63,932 bases of DNA. Origin: Tistrella bauzanensis. Lineage in GTDB: Bacteria; Pseudomonadota; Alphaproteobacteria; Tistrellales; Tistrellaceae. The notes under the pieces were generated by a model. That model had not been told where the DNA came from, did not search any database, and saw nothing but the letters and a program-made list of their open reading frames with translations. This document shows, one piece after another, positions 9,072 to 17,024 of the stretch (its first letter is position 1; the number at the start of each line of letters is the position of its first letter). A program made the position numbers and the translations under genes. The stretch covers positions 1-63,932 of the forward strand of contig NZ_BMDZ01000032.1 in the NCBI RefSeq assembly GCF_014636235.1, given 5' to 3'.

Positions 9072-9815
9072 ATGGCGGAGGGCATGGTGACGGCGACATC
9101 GGGCAGGCTGCGGCTGATGGATCGCAAGCGTGCCTTCGCACGCGAGGAAATCCTGAACGCGGCCGAACGGCTGCTGCGGGCCGGAGACGTGCCCGACTTC
9201 TCGATGCGGGCGCTGTGCGAGGAAGCCGGCGTCAGTTTCGCGACACCATTCAACTATTTCGGCAGCAAGGCCGGCATCCTGCGCGGTCTGGCGCAGCGCA
9301 TGTTCGATGCGATCATCGATCGTTATTCGGCCGACACGGCGGTTGCCCCGACCGGGGGCGGCGATGCGATCGACCGGGCCTTCGTCATGGGCGAGGCGGG
9401 GTGCGCGGTCTGGCTGGAGCGTCCGGCCATGCACCGTTTCCTGATCGGGTCGATGGTGGCGGACGGGCCGGCTGTGGCCGGATCCCTGAACGGCGATCCG
9501 GAAGAGATGCGCACGCGATCCCGCGCCCTGTGGATCCTGGCGCTTGGTGCCTATGACGGGATCGACCCGGCGATGCGGCCGCTGGCGGAAGCGGCGCTGC
9601 CGGAACAACTGGCGATCATGTTTCGCGGTGCGGCGGCCCTATGGGCGGGCGGCGAGATCGCCGACGATCAGTTCGCGGCGGCGGTCGAGCTTAGCACCGC
9701 AACCTCGCTGACCGGCTATGTGCCCGCCGACCGGCGCGTGGCGCTGTCCGGCCGCATCGCCCGGGCCGCGACGGTTCTGGCCCCGCGTATTGCGACTGGT
9801 TCGCATTCTGATTAG
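9072..9815 (+). CDS. TetR-family transcriptional regulator
   Basis: A TetR helix-turn-helix is evident from REEILNAAERLLRAG through MRALCEEAGVSFATPFNYFGSKAGILR, followed by a helical ligand-binding domain of usual length. Start codon choice is uncertain: TTG 9009, ATG 9012, ATG 9072 and ATG 9084 are all in frame. 9072 is preferred here because it clears the AT-rich promoter patch and leaves a family-typical N-terminal arm; GGAGGG at 9077 would instead favour 9084 or GTG 9087. It is divergent from the amidohydrolase and likely represses it. A Fur-like box for the next gene lies inside its 3' end. Confidence 0.85.
   Translation: MAEGMVTATSGRLRLMDRKRAFAREEILNAAERLLRAGDVPDFSMRALCEEAGVSFATPFNYFGSKAGILRGLAQRMFDAIIDRYSADTAVAPTGGGDAIDRAFVMGEAGCAVWLERPAMHRFLIGSMVADGPAVAGSLNGDPEEMRTRSRALWILALGAYDGIDPAMRPLAEAALPEQLAIMFRGAAALWAGGEIADDQFAAAVELSTATSLTGYVPADRRVALSGRIARAATVLAPRIATGSHSD
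9790..9806. promoter_or_regulatory. Fur-like inverted repeat upstream of the sigma factor gene
   Basis: TTGCGA-CTGGT-TCGCAT lies within the end of the TetR gene, 45 bases upstream of the ECF sigma start. It matches the pattern ATGCGA-GTTAT-TCGCAT found upstream of the TonB receptor at 11395. TGCGA-N5-TCGCA dyads resemble known Fur boxes of GC-rich proteobacteria, and iron control of fecI-type genes is usual. Binding is inferred. Confidence 0.5.
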
Positions 9816-9850
9816 GATGCCGCCGGTATTCGGTTCCCGACCCGGAAGGC

Positions 9851-10387
9851 ATGCAGGCCGCTGTGCGCGACGACGACACCAGGCTCAAGACCAGGCTCAA
9901 GATATTTCTCGATCACCGCGCGATGCTCGTCGATTATGCGACGCCGATCGTGGGCGATCGCATGCGCGCCGAGGATGTCGTCCAGGAAGCCTATATCCGC
10001 TTCGCGCCGGGGGCGGAAACCGGGCGGGTGGCGCAGCCGGTGGGCTATCTGTACCGCATCGTCCGCAACCTCGCCCTCGACATGACCCGCAGGCGGCAGA
10101 CCGAGGATCGCAACCGGTTGCGGCACCGGCCCGACTGGTTGAAACCTGCCGATCTTCCGGCACCCGACCAGGGGCTGCTGGACCGCGACGAGACCCGGCG
10201 CATGGCGGCGGCGCTCGCCTCTCTGCCCGGGCGGGAGCGGCGGGCATTGGAACTGCACCGGCTGGAGGGCCAGAGCCTGCAACAGATCGCCGATCATCTG
10301 GAGATCTCGGTGACCTCGGCCCATCGGCTGGTGCAGGGGGCGGTGGTGCGCCTGACCCTGGCGCTGCGCGACGAGGACGGGGCATGA
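9851..10387 (+). CDS. ECF sigma factor of the FecI type
   Basis: The 178-residue protein shows region 2 (MRAEDVVQEAYIRFAPG, VGYLYRIVRNLALD) and region 4 (GRERRALELHRLEGQSLQQIADHLEISVTSAHRLV) of ECF sigma factors. FecI-type factors are held by a FecR regulator and transcribe a TonB-dependent receptor gene when a siderophore is sensed. The downstream fecR start overlaps its stop (ATGA). Since fecR is broken here, activity of this sigma factor may be lost or unregulated. Confidence 0.9.
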   Translation: MQAAVRDDDTRLKTRLKIFLDHRAMLVDYATPIVGDRMRAEDVVQEAYIRFAPGAETGRVAQPVGYLYRIVRNLALDMTRRRQTEDRNRLRHRPDWLKPADLPAPDQGLLDRDETRRMAAALASLPGRERRALELHRLEGQSLQQIADHLEISVTSAHRLVQGAVVRLTLALRDEDGA

Positions 10388-11290
10388 CCGCCGGTTCCGC
10401 GCCCCGGCCCTCGGCCGCCCTGATCGCCGAGGCCGCCGACTGGCTGATCCGTCGGCAGGCAGCACCCGACGATCAGGCGCTGGATCAGGCTTCCATGGCC
10501 TGGCTGTCGGCAGATCCGGCCCACGCTATGGCATTTGAAGAAGTGCGGCGCAACTGGCTGGCGGTGCCGCAAGGTCTGGGGGCTGTCGAGATGCCGCGAA
10601 TGCCTGCGGCGGCGGCGCGGCCGCGCCAGGGGCGTCGTCTGGCCTGGGGATTGGCCGGCATGGCGGTTGCCGCCGGTCTGGTGTTGGCCCTGACGCCCGG
10701 TCTGGCGGTGCGCATGACGGCGGATGCCGCGACCGGGATTGGCGAGGTGCGCCTTGTCACCCTGGCCGACGGTAGCCTGATGCGGCTGGCGCCCCTGTCC
10801 GCCGCCGATCTGCGGTTCGATGGTGACCGGCGCCGTGTGGTGTTGTGACGGGGCGATGCCTTCTTCGAGGTCGTGCCCGATATGGGCCGGCCCCGTGGTC
10901 GAGGCCGGCGCCGTACAGGTGACGGTTCTGGGCACGGCGTTCGAGGTCGATCGGGATGCGGCGGGGGTGACGGTGTCGGTGCGCAGCGGCCGGGTGCGGG
11001 TCGATGGTCCGGGTGCCGTGACCACCGCGCTCGGCCAGGGTGAGACGGTGGCGCTCTGGCAGGACGGGCGGCTGTTCGTCGACGGGGCGACGGTGGCCGA
11101 GGTGGTCGACCGGCTGCGCGCCTATACGCCCGGGCTGATCATCGTCGCCGATGACGCGCTCGGCGCCCGGCAGGTGACCGGCCTCTATGATCTGGGCGAT
11201 CCTGCGGCAGCACTCTCGGCCCTGATGCGTGCCCATGGCGGGCGGATCCGGCGGATCGGTCCGCTGCTGACCATCCTCGACGACGCCTGA
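10384..11290 (+). pseudogene. FecR-type anti-sigma/transmembrane sensor, broken by a stop and a frameshift
   Basis: Read across two frames this is a whole FecR protein. An N-terminal DUF4880-like part (AADWLIRRQAAPDDQALDQA, WLSADPAHAMAFEEV), one membrane segment (GLAGMAVAAGLVLALTPGL) and the start of the FecR domain end at an in-frame TGA (10846-10848). After it RGDAFFEVVPDMGRP continues in the same frame. A further shift at about 10891-10895 (two bases missing or one extra) moves the rest (VVEAGAVQVTVLGTAFEVD to the end) into another frame. Two independent lesions make a single sequencing error unlikely. The intact protein would relay the receptor signal to the sigma factor. Confidence 0.8.
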
Positions 11291-11394
11291 CGCCGCATCT
11301 GCACCTCCTTGTAGTAGAAACTGCATCCTTTTCTCGGAAAAATGCCGGCCCGTGCGGAAAATCCCGCCGGGCTCCGCGTCTGCTGATCCTGAAA

Positions 11395-11411
11395 ATGCGA
11401 GTTATTCGCAT
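11395..11411. promoter_or_regulatory. Fur-like box upstream of the TonB receptor
   Basis: ATGCGA-GTTAT-TCGCAT is a perfect 6-bp dyad with a 5-base spacer, 32 bases upstream of the ATG at 11443. It overlaps a second dyad, GTTAT-TCGC-ATAAC (11401-11414). It shares its arms with the site at 9790. Iron repression is the likely role. Confidence 0.55.
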
Positions 11412-11442
11412 AACTATCGGGCAGATGACGGAGGAGACGGGC

Positions 11443-13938
11443 ATGAGGCAGGGCTAGCAGCGCCGCCAGAGGGTGTCGCCAGGGATTGCGGCGATTGTTG
11501 CCGCATCGATGGCGGCCGGTCCGGGCGCCATCGGGGTTGCGGGCCCGGTTGCCGGCATGGCGATGACGGCGGCCGGTGCCGCACGGGCGGCCGATGCGCC
11601 AGCCGATGCGGCGGCGGAGGTGTCGTTCGACATTCCGGCCCAGCCGCTGGCCGGCGCGCTCGGCGCCTTCGGCCGACAGGCGGGCTTGCAGGTCTCGGCC
11701 GATACCGCCGTCACCCGCGGCGTGGAAAGCCGCGGCCTGCACGGCCGGATGACGGCCGAAGCCGGGCTGACACAGCTTCTGGCCGGCACACCGGTTGCCG
11801 GATCGATCACCGCCGATGGCGTGGTGGTGTTGCAGCGCCTGAACGGCGATGGCGCCACGGTGCTCGATCCGCTCCAGGTGGGGGCGGCGCGGGTGGTGGA
11901 ACGGGCAACGGGCCCGGTTGCGGGCTACGTCGCGACCCGCACCGCCACCGCCACCAAGACCGACACGCCGCTGCTGGAAACGCCCCAATCGGTGTCGGTC
12001 GTCACCCGCGGCCAGATGGCCGCACGCGCCGTGACCACCGAGGGCGAGGCGCTGGCCTATACCGCCGGTGTCCGTGTCGGCGGTCGTGCGGGCGGCGTCA
12101 TGCCCGGCGGCGACAATATCCAGGTCCGTGGCTTCGGCGGCACCGGCACCTATGGCGCCTCGATGAACGAGTATCTGGACGGCATCAAGGTTGGTGGCGC
12201 CAACTTCGCGATCGGCGGTTTCGAACCTTATCTGTTCGAGCGGATCGAGGTGCTGAAAGGTCCAGCCTCGGTGCTCTATGGCCAGAACACCCCTGGCGGC
12301 ATCGTCAACCGGGTAAGCAAGGCGCCGTCGGAGCAGGCGGTGAACGAGGTGATGCTGCGCGGCGGCAGCTTCGGCCGACACGAGGCCGGAGCCGATATCG
12401 GCGGCCGGCTGGTCGCGGATGGCCGGCTGGCCTTCCGGGTCGCCGGGCTGGTGATGGAGAGCGACAATCAGGTCGACGGCATCGATCAGGAGCGCACCGC
12501 CATCGCCCCCTCGCTGAGCTGGCGCGCCGGCGACGACACCACTCTGACCCTGCTTGGTAGCTGGCAGCGTGATGACATCGATGGCGGCTTCTCGAACATG
12601 CTGCCGATCGTGGGCACGCTCTATGATGCGCCCTATGGCCGGCTGCCACGGGATTTCTATGCCGGCGACACCGATTATGGCCATTGGGACCGTGACATCT
12701 ATACCCTTGGCTACCAGTTCGAGCACCGCTTCGACGATGCGGTGACCTTCCGGCAGAACGCGCGCTATATCGCCAACCGGCTGGACTTCGCGACCGTTTA
12801 TATCCGTGAACTGCGGCCAGATGGCGTGACGCTCGATCGCAATGCCTTCGCGGCCCGCGAGTCCTCGGACGTGTATGTGATCGACAACCAGATCCAGATC
12901 GACGGCGCCACCGGGCCGCTGGACCATACTCTGCTCGCCGGTCTGGAATACCGGCGCCATGACAGCGATACCATCCGCCGCTTCGGGCAGGCAGGGGCGA
13001 TCGTGCTGCCCGAAGCGGGCAATGCCGGCCTCGCCAGCGAGCCTGGGATCTATCAAGACCTTGAGACCCGCCGAAATCAGTGGGGCATCTATGTTCAGGA
13101 TCAGATCCGTATGGGCGGATGGATCGTGAACCTGGGCGGTCGCTATGACCGGGCCGACAGCCGGGTGAAGAACCGCCTTACCCCCGCGGAGACGTCGCAG
13201 GATGATGACGCTTTCACCAGCCGCGTCGGCCTTGGCTATGCCTTCGATATCGGACTGACCCCCTATCTCAGCTATTCGGAGAGTTTCGAGCCGCAGAGCG
13301 GCACCACGCTCGCAGGCGACGCCTTCAAACCCACCCGCGGCACCCAGTATGAGGCCGGTCTGAAATTTCAGCCCCAGGGCTGGAACGCCATGGTCACGGC
13401 TGCCCTGTTCCATCTGACCCAGACCAATGTTCCGAAATCGCTGGGGAAAGGGCTGGGCCAGCGCCAGATCGGCGAGGTGACCAATAAGGGCATCGAGCTG
13501 GAAGCGGTGGCAAGCCTGGGCTCGGGCTGGGACGTGCAGGCAAGCTTCACCTGGCTCGACAGCGAGGTGACCGAGAGCACCGAAGACGATCTGCACAACC
13601 GCCCGACCATGGTGCCCGAGGTGACGGCGGCGCTGTGGGGCCGCTACACCGTCCAGGCGGGCTTCGCCGAAGGGCTGGGGCTGGGCGCGGGCGTGCGCTA
13701 TGTCGGCAGCACCTATGGTGACGACAAGAACACCATCGAGGTGCCGTCCTATACGCTGTATGACGCGGCGGTGAGCTATGATCTCGGCCGGGCGGCGCCA
13801 TCGTTCGCCGGCGTCGAGCTTGCGGTCAATGCCTCGAACCTGTTCGACGAGACCTATGTTTCCGGCTGCGAAATCGGCCGCCAGTGCTATTGGGGCCAGG
13901 GTCGATCGGTCCTCGGCACCGTGAAGTACAAGTGGTGA
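11443..13938 (+). pseudogene. TonB-dependent siderophore receptor with STN signalling domain; amber codon at codon 5
   Basis: This is an outer-membrane ferric-siderophore receptor. It has a signal peptide, an STN domain (VSFDIPAQPLAGALGAFG to GVVVLQRL), a plug domain (ETPQSVSVVTRGQM, ERIEVLKGPASVLYGQ, GGIVNRVSK) and a long beta-barrel ending in VLGTVKYKW. A well-placed GGAGGAG (11430) precedes ATG 11443, but codon 5 (11455-11457) is TAG, after which QRRQRVSPGIAAIVAAS continues the signal peptide. The first later start, GTG 11473, has no good ribosome site and drops the positively charged signal-peptide end. The rest of the frame is intact, so decay is recent or the codon is suppressed or miscalled. 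The STN domain implies signalling through the neighbouring, broken FecR. Confidence 0.7.
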
Positions 13939-13943
13939 CAGCC

Positions 13944-14195
13944 ATGCGCGGCGTGCCACTGCGCCTGCTGGCGGCAGGGCCGGGCGGCTATGTGGTGGCG
14001 GCGCTGGCCGCCACGCTCTCGGCCCGCCTGCTGCCCGGCCCCGTGGTCGAGGCGGTGCTGGCCGGCACCATGGCCAGCTTTCTGGTCTGGGTGGCGGTGG
14101 TGATCCGGGTCTTCGCGGTGCCGGAGCCCCACCGCGCACTCGCCGAGGTGGTGGTGCTGGCCGGTGTCATGGCTGCGGCGGGAGGCTGGCGGTGA
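13944..14195 (+). CDS. DUF3649-like small membrane protein of an iron-uptake locus
   Basis: The 83-residue protein has two or three hydrophobic segments. DUF3649, PepSY-TM and DUF3325 proteins regularly follow TonB-dependent siderophore receptors, and this gene sits exactly in that slot, 5 bases after the receptor stop. Its stop overlaps the GTG of the PepSY gene by 4 bases. Assignment is by context and size; the molecular role is unknown. Confidence 0.65.
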   Translation: MRGVPLRLLAAGPGGYVVAALAATLSARLLPGPVVEAVLAGTMASFLVWVAVVIRVFAVPEPHRALAEVVVLAGVMAAAGGWR

Positions 14196-15790
14196 CGGTC
14201 CGGCAGCACATGTCGTGGCTCCATACCTGGGCCGGGCTGGCGGTCGGCTGGCTGCTGTTCGCGATCTTCCTGACCGGCACCGCCTGCTATTTCCGGCCCG
14301 ACATCTCCACCTGGATGCACCGGCTGCGGCCGGTCGACCTGCCTGATCAGGCGGCGCAGGCGCGTATGGCTGCGTCCTGGCTCACCGACGAGGCGTCAGA
14401 TGCGGTGCGCTGGCTGATCGACCTGCCCGATGGTCGCGAGCCGGTGCTGAAGGTGGCGGCGGGCCGGCCGCACGGCTTCGTGGCCAGCCGCCTGGACCCG
14501 GAGACCGGCGCGCCGGAGACCGGCCCCGACACCGTTGGTGGCGACTTCCTGTTCTATTTCCACTTCACCCTGATCATGTCCGATTGGGGGCGGACCCTCG
14601 GCCGCTATCTGACCGGCATCTGCGCGATGATCATGGGGGTGGCGATCGTCACCGGGGTGATCGTCCACAAGCGGATCTTCAAGGACGCCTTCACCTTCCG
14701 GCCCCGTGCCGCCGCGCAGCGGGCCTGGCTCGACGGCCATAATCTGCTGGGCGTGATGTCGCTGCCCTTCCATCTGATGATCACCTGGAGCGGCCTCGTC
14801 ACCCTGATGCTGCTCTATATGCCCTGGGCGGTGGATGCCGCCTATCCGGCGGGGCGGGCAGGCTATGCGGCGGATCTTGACGGCATCGGGCCGGCAGTGG
14901 TCACAGCGTCCATCATACAGCCGGCCCCGCTCACCGATCTGGGGCCGGTGATCGGACAGGCCGCGGCCATGTGGTCGGCGCCGGATCGGCCTGACGGGAT
15001 CGGAGGGATCCGGGGCGGGCGAATCGCGGTCGACCGGCCGGGAACCACCGCCGCACGCCTGACACTGACGCCACAGGATGCCGACCAGCTTGCCCGCCGG
15101 CCAGAGACGCTGGTCTTCGATGGTGTTACCGGCCGGCTGATCGCCGATGGCCGCGGGCAGGGCGGGGCCGCCGCCGCCACTTATCACACGCTCTATGGCC
15201 TGCATCTTGCCCGCTTCGCCGGGCTGCCGCTGCGCTGGCTGTTCTTCCTGTCAGGCCTTGCCGGCACGGCGATAATCGCGACCGGGCTGGTGCTGTGGTC
15301 GGTGAAGCGCCGGCCGAAATCCGGCGCGCCGGGCCGGGCTCGGGAGTGGGGCCGGGCTCGGGAGTGGGGCCGGGCTCGGGAGTGGGGGCGGAGCCGGGGG
15401 CATCGGCTGGTCGATGCGCTGAATATCGGCTGTCTGGTCGGGCTGCCGGCCGCGATTGCCGGGCAGTTCCTGGCCAACCGCCTGCTGCCGGCGGCGCTGG
15501 ACGAACGGGCCGCACTGGAGGCGGCGGCGTTCTATCTGGTCTGGCTGGCCATGCTGGGGCTGGGGGCGCTGCGGTCCGACGGGACCGGCTGGGTGCGGGC
15601 GCTGGCCGTGGCGGCCCTGCTCTGGGCGGCGGTGCCTTTGCTGGATGTCCTGGTCACCGGGCGCGATCCGTGGCGTGCGGTTCTGGCGGGCGACCGGGTG
15701 TTCTGGGGGATGCAGCTTGCCGCCCTGTGCATGGCGCTTGGTCTCGGGCGGCTGGCCATGATCGTCCAGGCGCGGCGAGGCAGGCCATGA
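14192..15790 (+). CDS. PepSY-associated transmembrane protein (siderophore/iron reduction type)
   Basis: The 532-residue inner-membrane protein has at least five helices. Family signs are the opening RQHMSWLHTWAGLAVGWLLFAIFLTGT, the central HNLLGVMSLPFHLMITWSG, and YHTLYGLHLARFAGLPLRWLFFLSGLAGT. Such proteins carry conserved histidines thought to bind haem and probably reduce ferric siderophores after import. An 18-base unit repeated three times (15334-15387) inserts GRAREW x3 into a cytoplasmic loop, an unusual feature. The next gene overlaps by 4 bases. Confidence 0.85.
   Translation: MTVRQHMSWLHTWAGLAVGWLLFAIFLTGTACYFRPDISTWMHRLRPVDLPDQAAQARMAASWLTDEASDAVRWLIDLPDGREPVLKVAAGRPHGFVASRLDPETGAPETGPDTVGGDFLFYFHFTLIMSDWGRTLGRYLTGICAMIMGVAIVTGVIVHKRIFKDAFTFRPRAAAQRAWLDGHNLLGVMSLPFHLMITWSGLVTLMLLYMPWAVDAAYPAGRAGYAADLDGIGPAVVTASIIQPAPLTDLGPVIGQAAAMWSAPDRPDGIGGIRGGRIAVDRPGTTAARLTLTPQDADQLARRPETLVFDGVTGRLIADGRGQGGAAAATYHTLYGLHLARFAGLPLRWLFFLSGLAGTAIIATGLVLWSVKRRPKSGAPGRAREWGRAREWGRAREWGRSRGHRLVDALNIGCLVGLPAAIAGQFLANRLLPAALDERAALEAAAFYLVWLAMLGLGALRSDGTGWVRALAVAALLWAAVPLLDVLVTGRDPWRAVLAGDRVFWGMQLAALCMALGLGRLAMIVQARRGRP
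15334..15387 (+). repeat. In-frame 18-bp tandem repeat x3 inside the PepSY gene
   Basis: Three identical copies of CCGGGCTCGGGAGTGGGG start at 15334, 15352 and 15370 and encode three copies of GRAREW in frame, so copy-number change would not break the protein. Confidence 0.9.
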
Positions 15791-16134
15791 TCCCGCTGCT
15801 GACCCTGGCGGTCGGGGTGTCGGCGGCGGTGACACTCGCCCTCGCCATGCCCCGTCATCACGATCAGTGCCACGGCCGCGGCGCCAGGGCGGTGCACCAG
15901 CCGGTCAGGCGGCGCCTCGAAGGCGGCATCCTGGTGGCGCTCGCCGCCGGCCTCGTCATGTCGGCCGAAGGCTGGGGGCGGGGGCCGGTCTGGGTCGCGG
16001 GCGTGGCAGGTCTTGCCGGGCCGCTGGCCGCGGCGCTGTTTGCATGGGCTCCCGGCTGGGCGCGGCGGCTGGCCAGGCTTGGCTGGCTGTTCGCCGGGGC
16101 GGGGTTGTGCCTGATCGCCGCCGGGGCGGGATAA
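15787..16134 (+). CDS. DUF3325-like membrane protein
   Basis: The 115-residue protein has three to four hydrophobic segments and a MPRHHDQCHGR loop near residue 21, rich in possible metal-binding histidines. DUF3325 members are the last gene of siderophore-receptor operons with DUF3649 and PepSY proteins, as here. The ATG overlaps the PepSY stop (ATGA). Function is not established. Confidence 0.65.
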   Translation: MIPLLTLAVGVSAAVTLALAMPRHHDQCHGRGARAVHQPVRRRLEGGILVALAAGLVMSAEGWGRGPVWVAGVAGLAGPLAAALFAWAPGWARRLARLGWLFAGAGLCLIAAGAG

Positions 16135-16140
16135 CGAAAC

Positions 16141-16170
16141 GGCCCGCCTCTCTGGCTCAGGAGGCGGGCC
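16141..16170. terminator. Terminator hairpin between convergent DUF3325 and grx4 genes
   Basis: GGCCCGCCTC and GAGGCGGGCC form a perfect 10-bp stem around a 10-base loop. It lies 6 bases after the stop of the iron operon and 30 bases beyond the grx4 stop, so it can serve both strands. Confidence 0.65.
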
Positions 16171-16200
16171 GCCGCGCGTCATCTCGTCATCGGTGCCGGA

Positions 16201-16557
16201 TCAGCGCACGCCGACCTGACGGGCGTCGATGCCGTGGTTCGACAGGTATTCGCTGAGTTCGCCGGTCTCGAACATCTCGCTGATGATGTCGCAACCGCCG
16301 ACGAATTCACCCTTCACATAAAGCTGGGGAATGGTCGGCCAGTTGGAGAAGTCCTTGATCCCCTGGCGGACACCGGCATCGGCCAGCACGTTCACGCCAC
16401 GGAACGGCACACCCATGTAATTCAGAACCTGCACCACCTTGGCGGAAAAACCGCACATCGGCTGCATCGGCGTGCCCTTCATGAACAGCACGACGGGTTC
16501 GGCATCGATATGGGACTGGATTTCGGCGAAGGCCGGGTTCGACTGCTCTGCGCTCAT
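16201..16557 (-). CDS. grxD: Monothiol glutaredoxin, Grx4 family
   Basis: The 118-residue protein carries the monothiol CGFS active site (Cys35-Gly-Phe-Ser) preceded by VVLFMKGTPMQPM, plus the glutathione-binding WPTIPQLYVKGEFVGGCDI. Such glutaredoxins carry [2Fe-2S] clusters and work with BolA proteins in cluster delivery and iron sensing. ATG 16557 is chosen because GAGG lies 6 bases upstream; ATG 16563 is also in frame. It lies downstream of bolA on the same strand. Confidence 0.95.
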   Translation of the reverse strand: MSAEQSNPAFAEIQSHIDAEPVVLFMKGTPMQPMCGFSAKVVQVLNYMGVPFRGVNVLADAGVRQGIKDFSNWPTIPQLYVKGEFVGGCDIISEMFETGELSEYLSNHGIDARQVGVR

Positions 16558-16744
16558 GATCATCCTCGGACCTTGGGGCTTCTGGCGGCTGTCTGTGCGG
16601 TCGGGACGGGCGGTGCCCTGTTTAATCCGTACCGTCCTGGTCTGATTTAAGCCTGCCCAGCGCGCATTGCAACCGCCTTGATTGCGACCGGGGCATGCGT
16701 GATGCGAGGCTCAGCGGCGATCGGAATACCGCTGTCCACCGGTA

Positions 16745-16981
16745 TCAGTCGGCCGGCGCCGAGGTTTGCAGGGCAAGCGCATGCAGCACGCCGCCCATGC
16801 GCCCCTGCAGCGCCTGATAGACCATCTGATGCTGCTGCACGCGGGTCTTGCCCTTGAAGGCCGACGACACCACCCGTGCCGCATAATGGTCGCCATCGCC
16901 GGCCAGATCCTCGACCAACACCTCGGCATCGGGCAGGGCAGCCCTGATCAGGCGTTCGATCTCATTCTGATCCATCGGCAT
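16745..16981 (-). CDS. bolA: BolA-family protein
   Basis: This 78-residue protein has the BolA core: IERLIRAALPDAEVLVEDL, a GDGDHYAARVVSSAFKGKTRVQQHQ stretch containing the usual VVS..F.G....RH-like helix, and a C-terminal histidine (VLHALAL). BolA proteins pair with CGFS glutaredoxins through a bridging Fe-S cluster, and the grx4 gene is next. The 181 bases between bolA and grx4 show no further gene. Confidence 0.93.
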   Translation of the reverse strand: MPMDQNEIERLIRAALPDAEVLVEDLAGDGDHYAARVVSSAFKGKTRVQQHQMVYQALQGRMGGVLHALALQTSAPAD

Positions 16982-17024
16982 CGGCGTCTCTCCCCGTCAA
17001 TCACGCTCGTTTCATCGGCGTCGG

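Noticed and set aside
10820-11290. Stand-alone small gene for the C-terminal part of FecR
   Set aside because: Its first 25 residues are out-of-frame nonsense and the rest continues the FecR domain, so it is a fragment of the broken gene.
11185-14139. Minus-strand open frame of 984 codons opposite the TonB receptor
   Set aside because: Low-complexity basic translation with no family features; the receptor on the plus strand explains the codon pattern.
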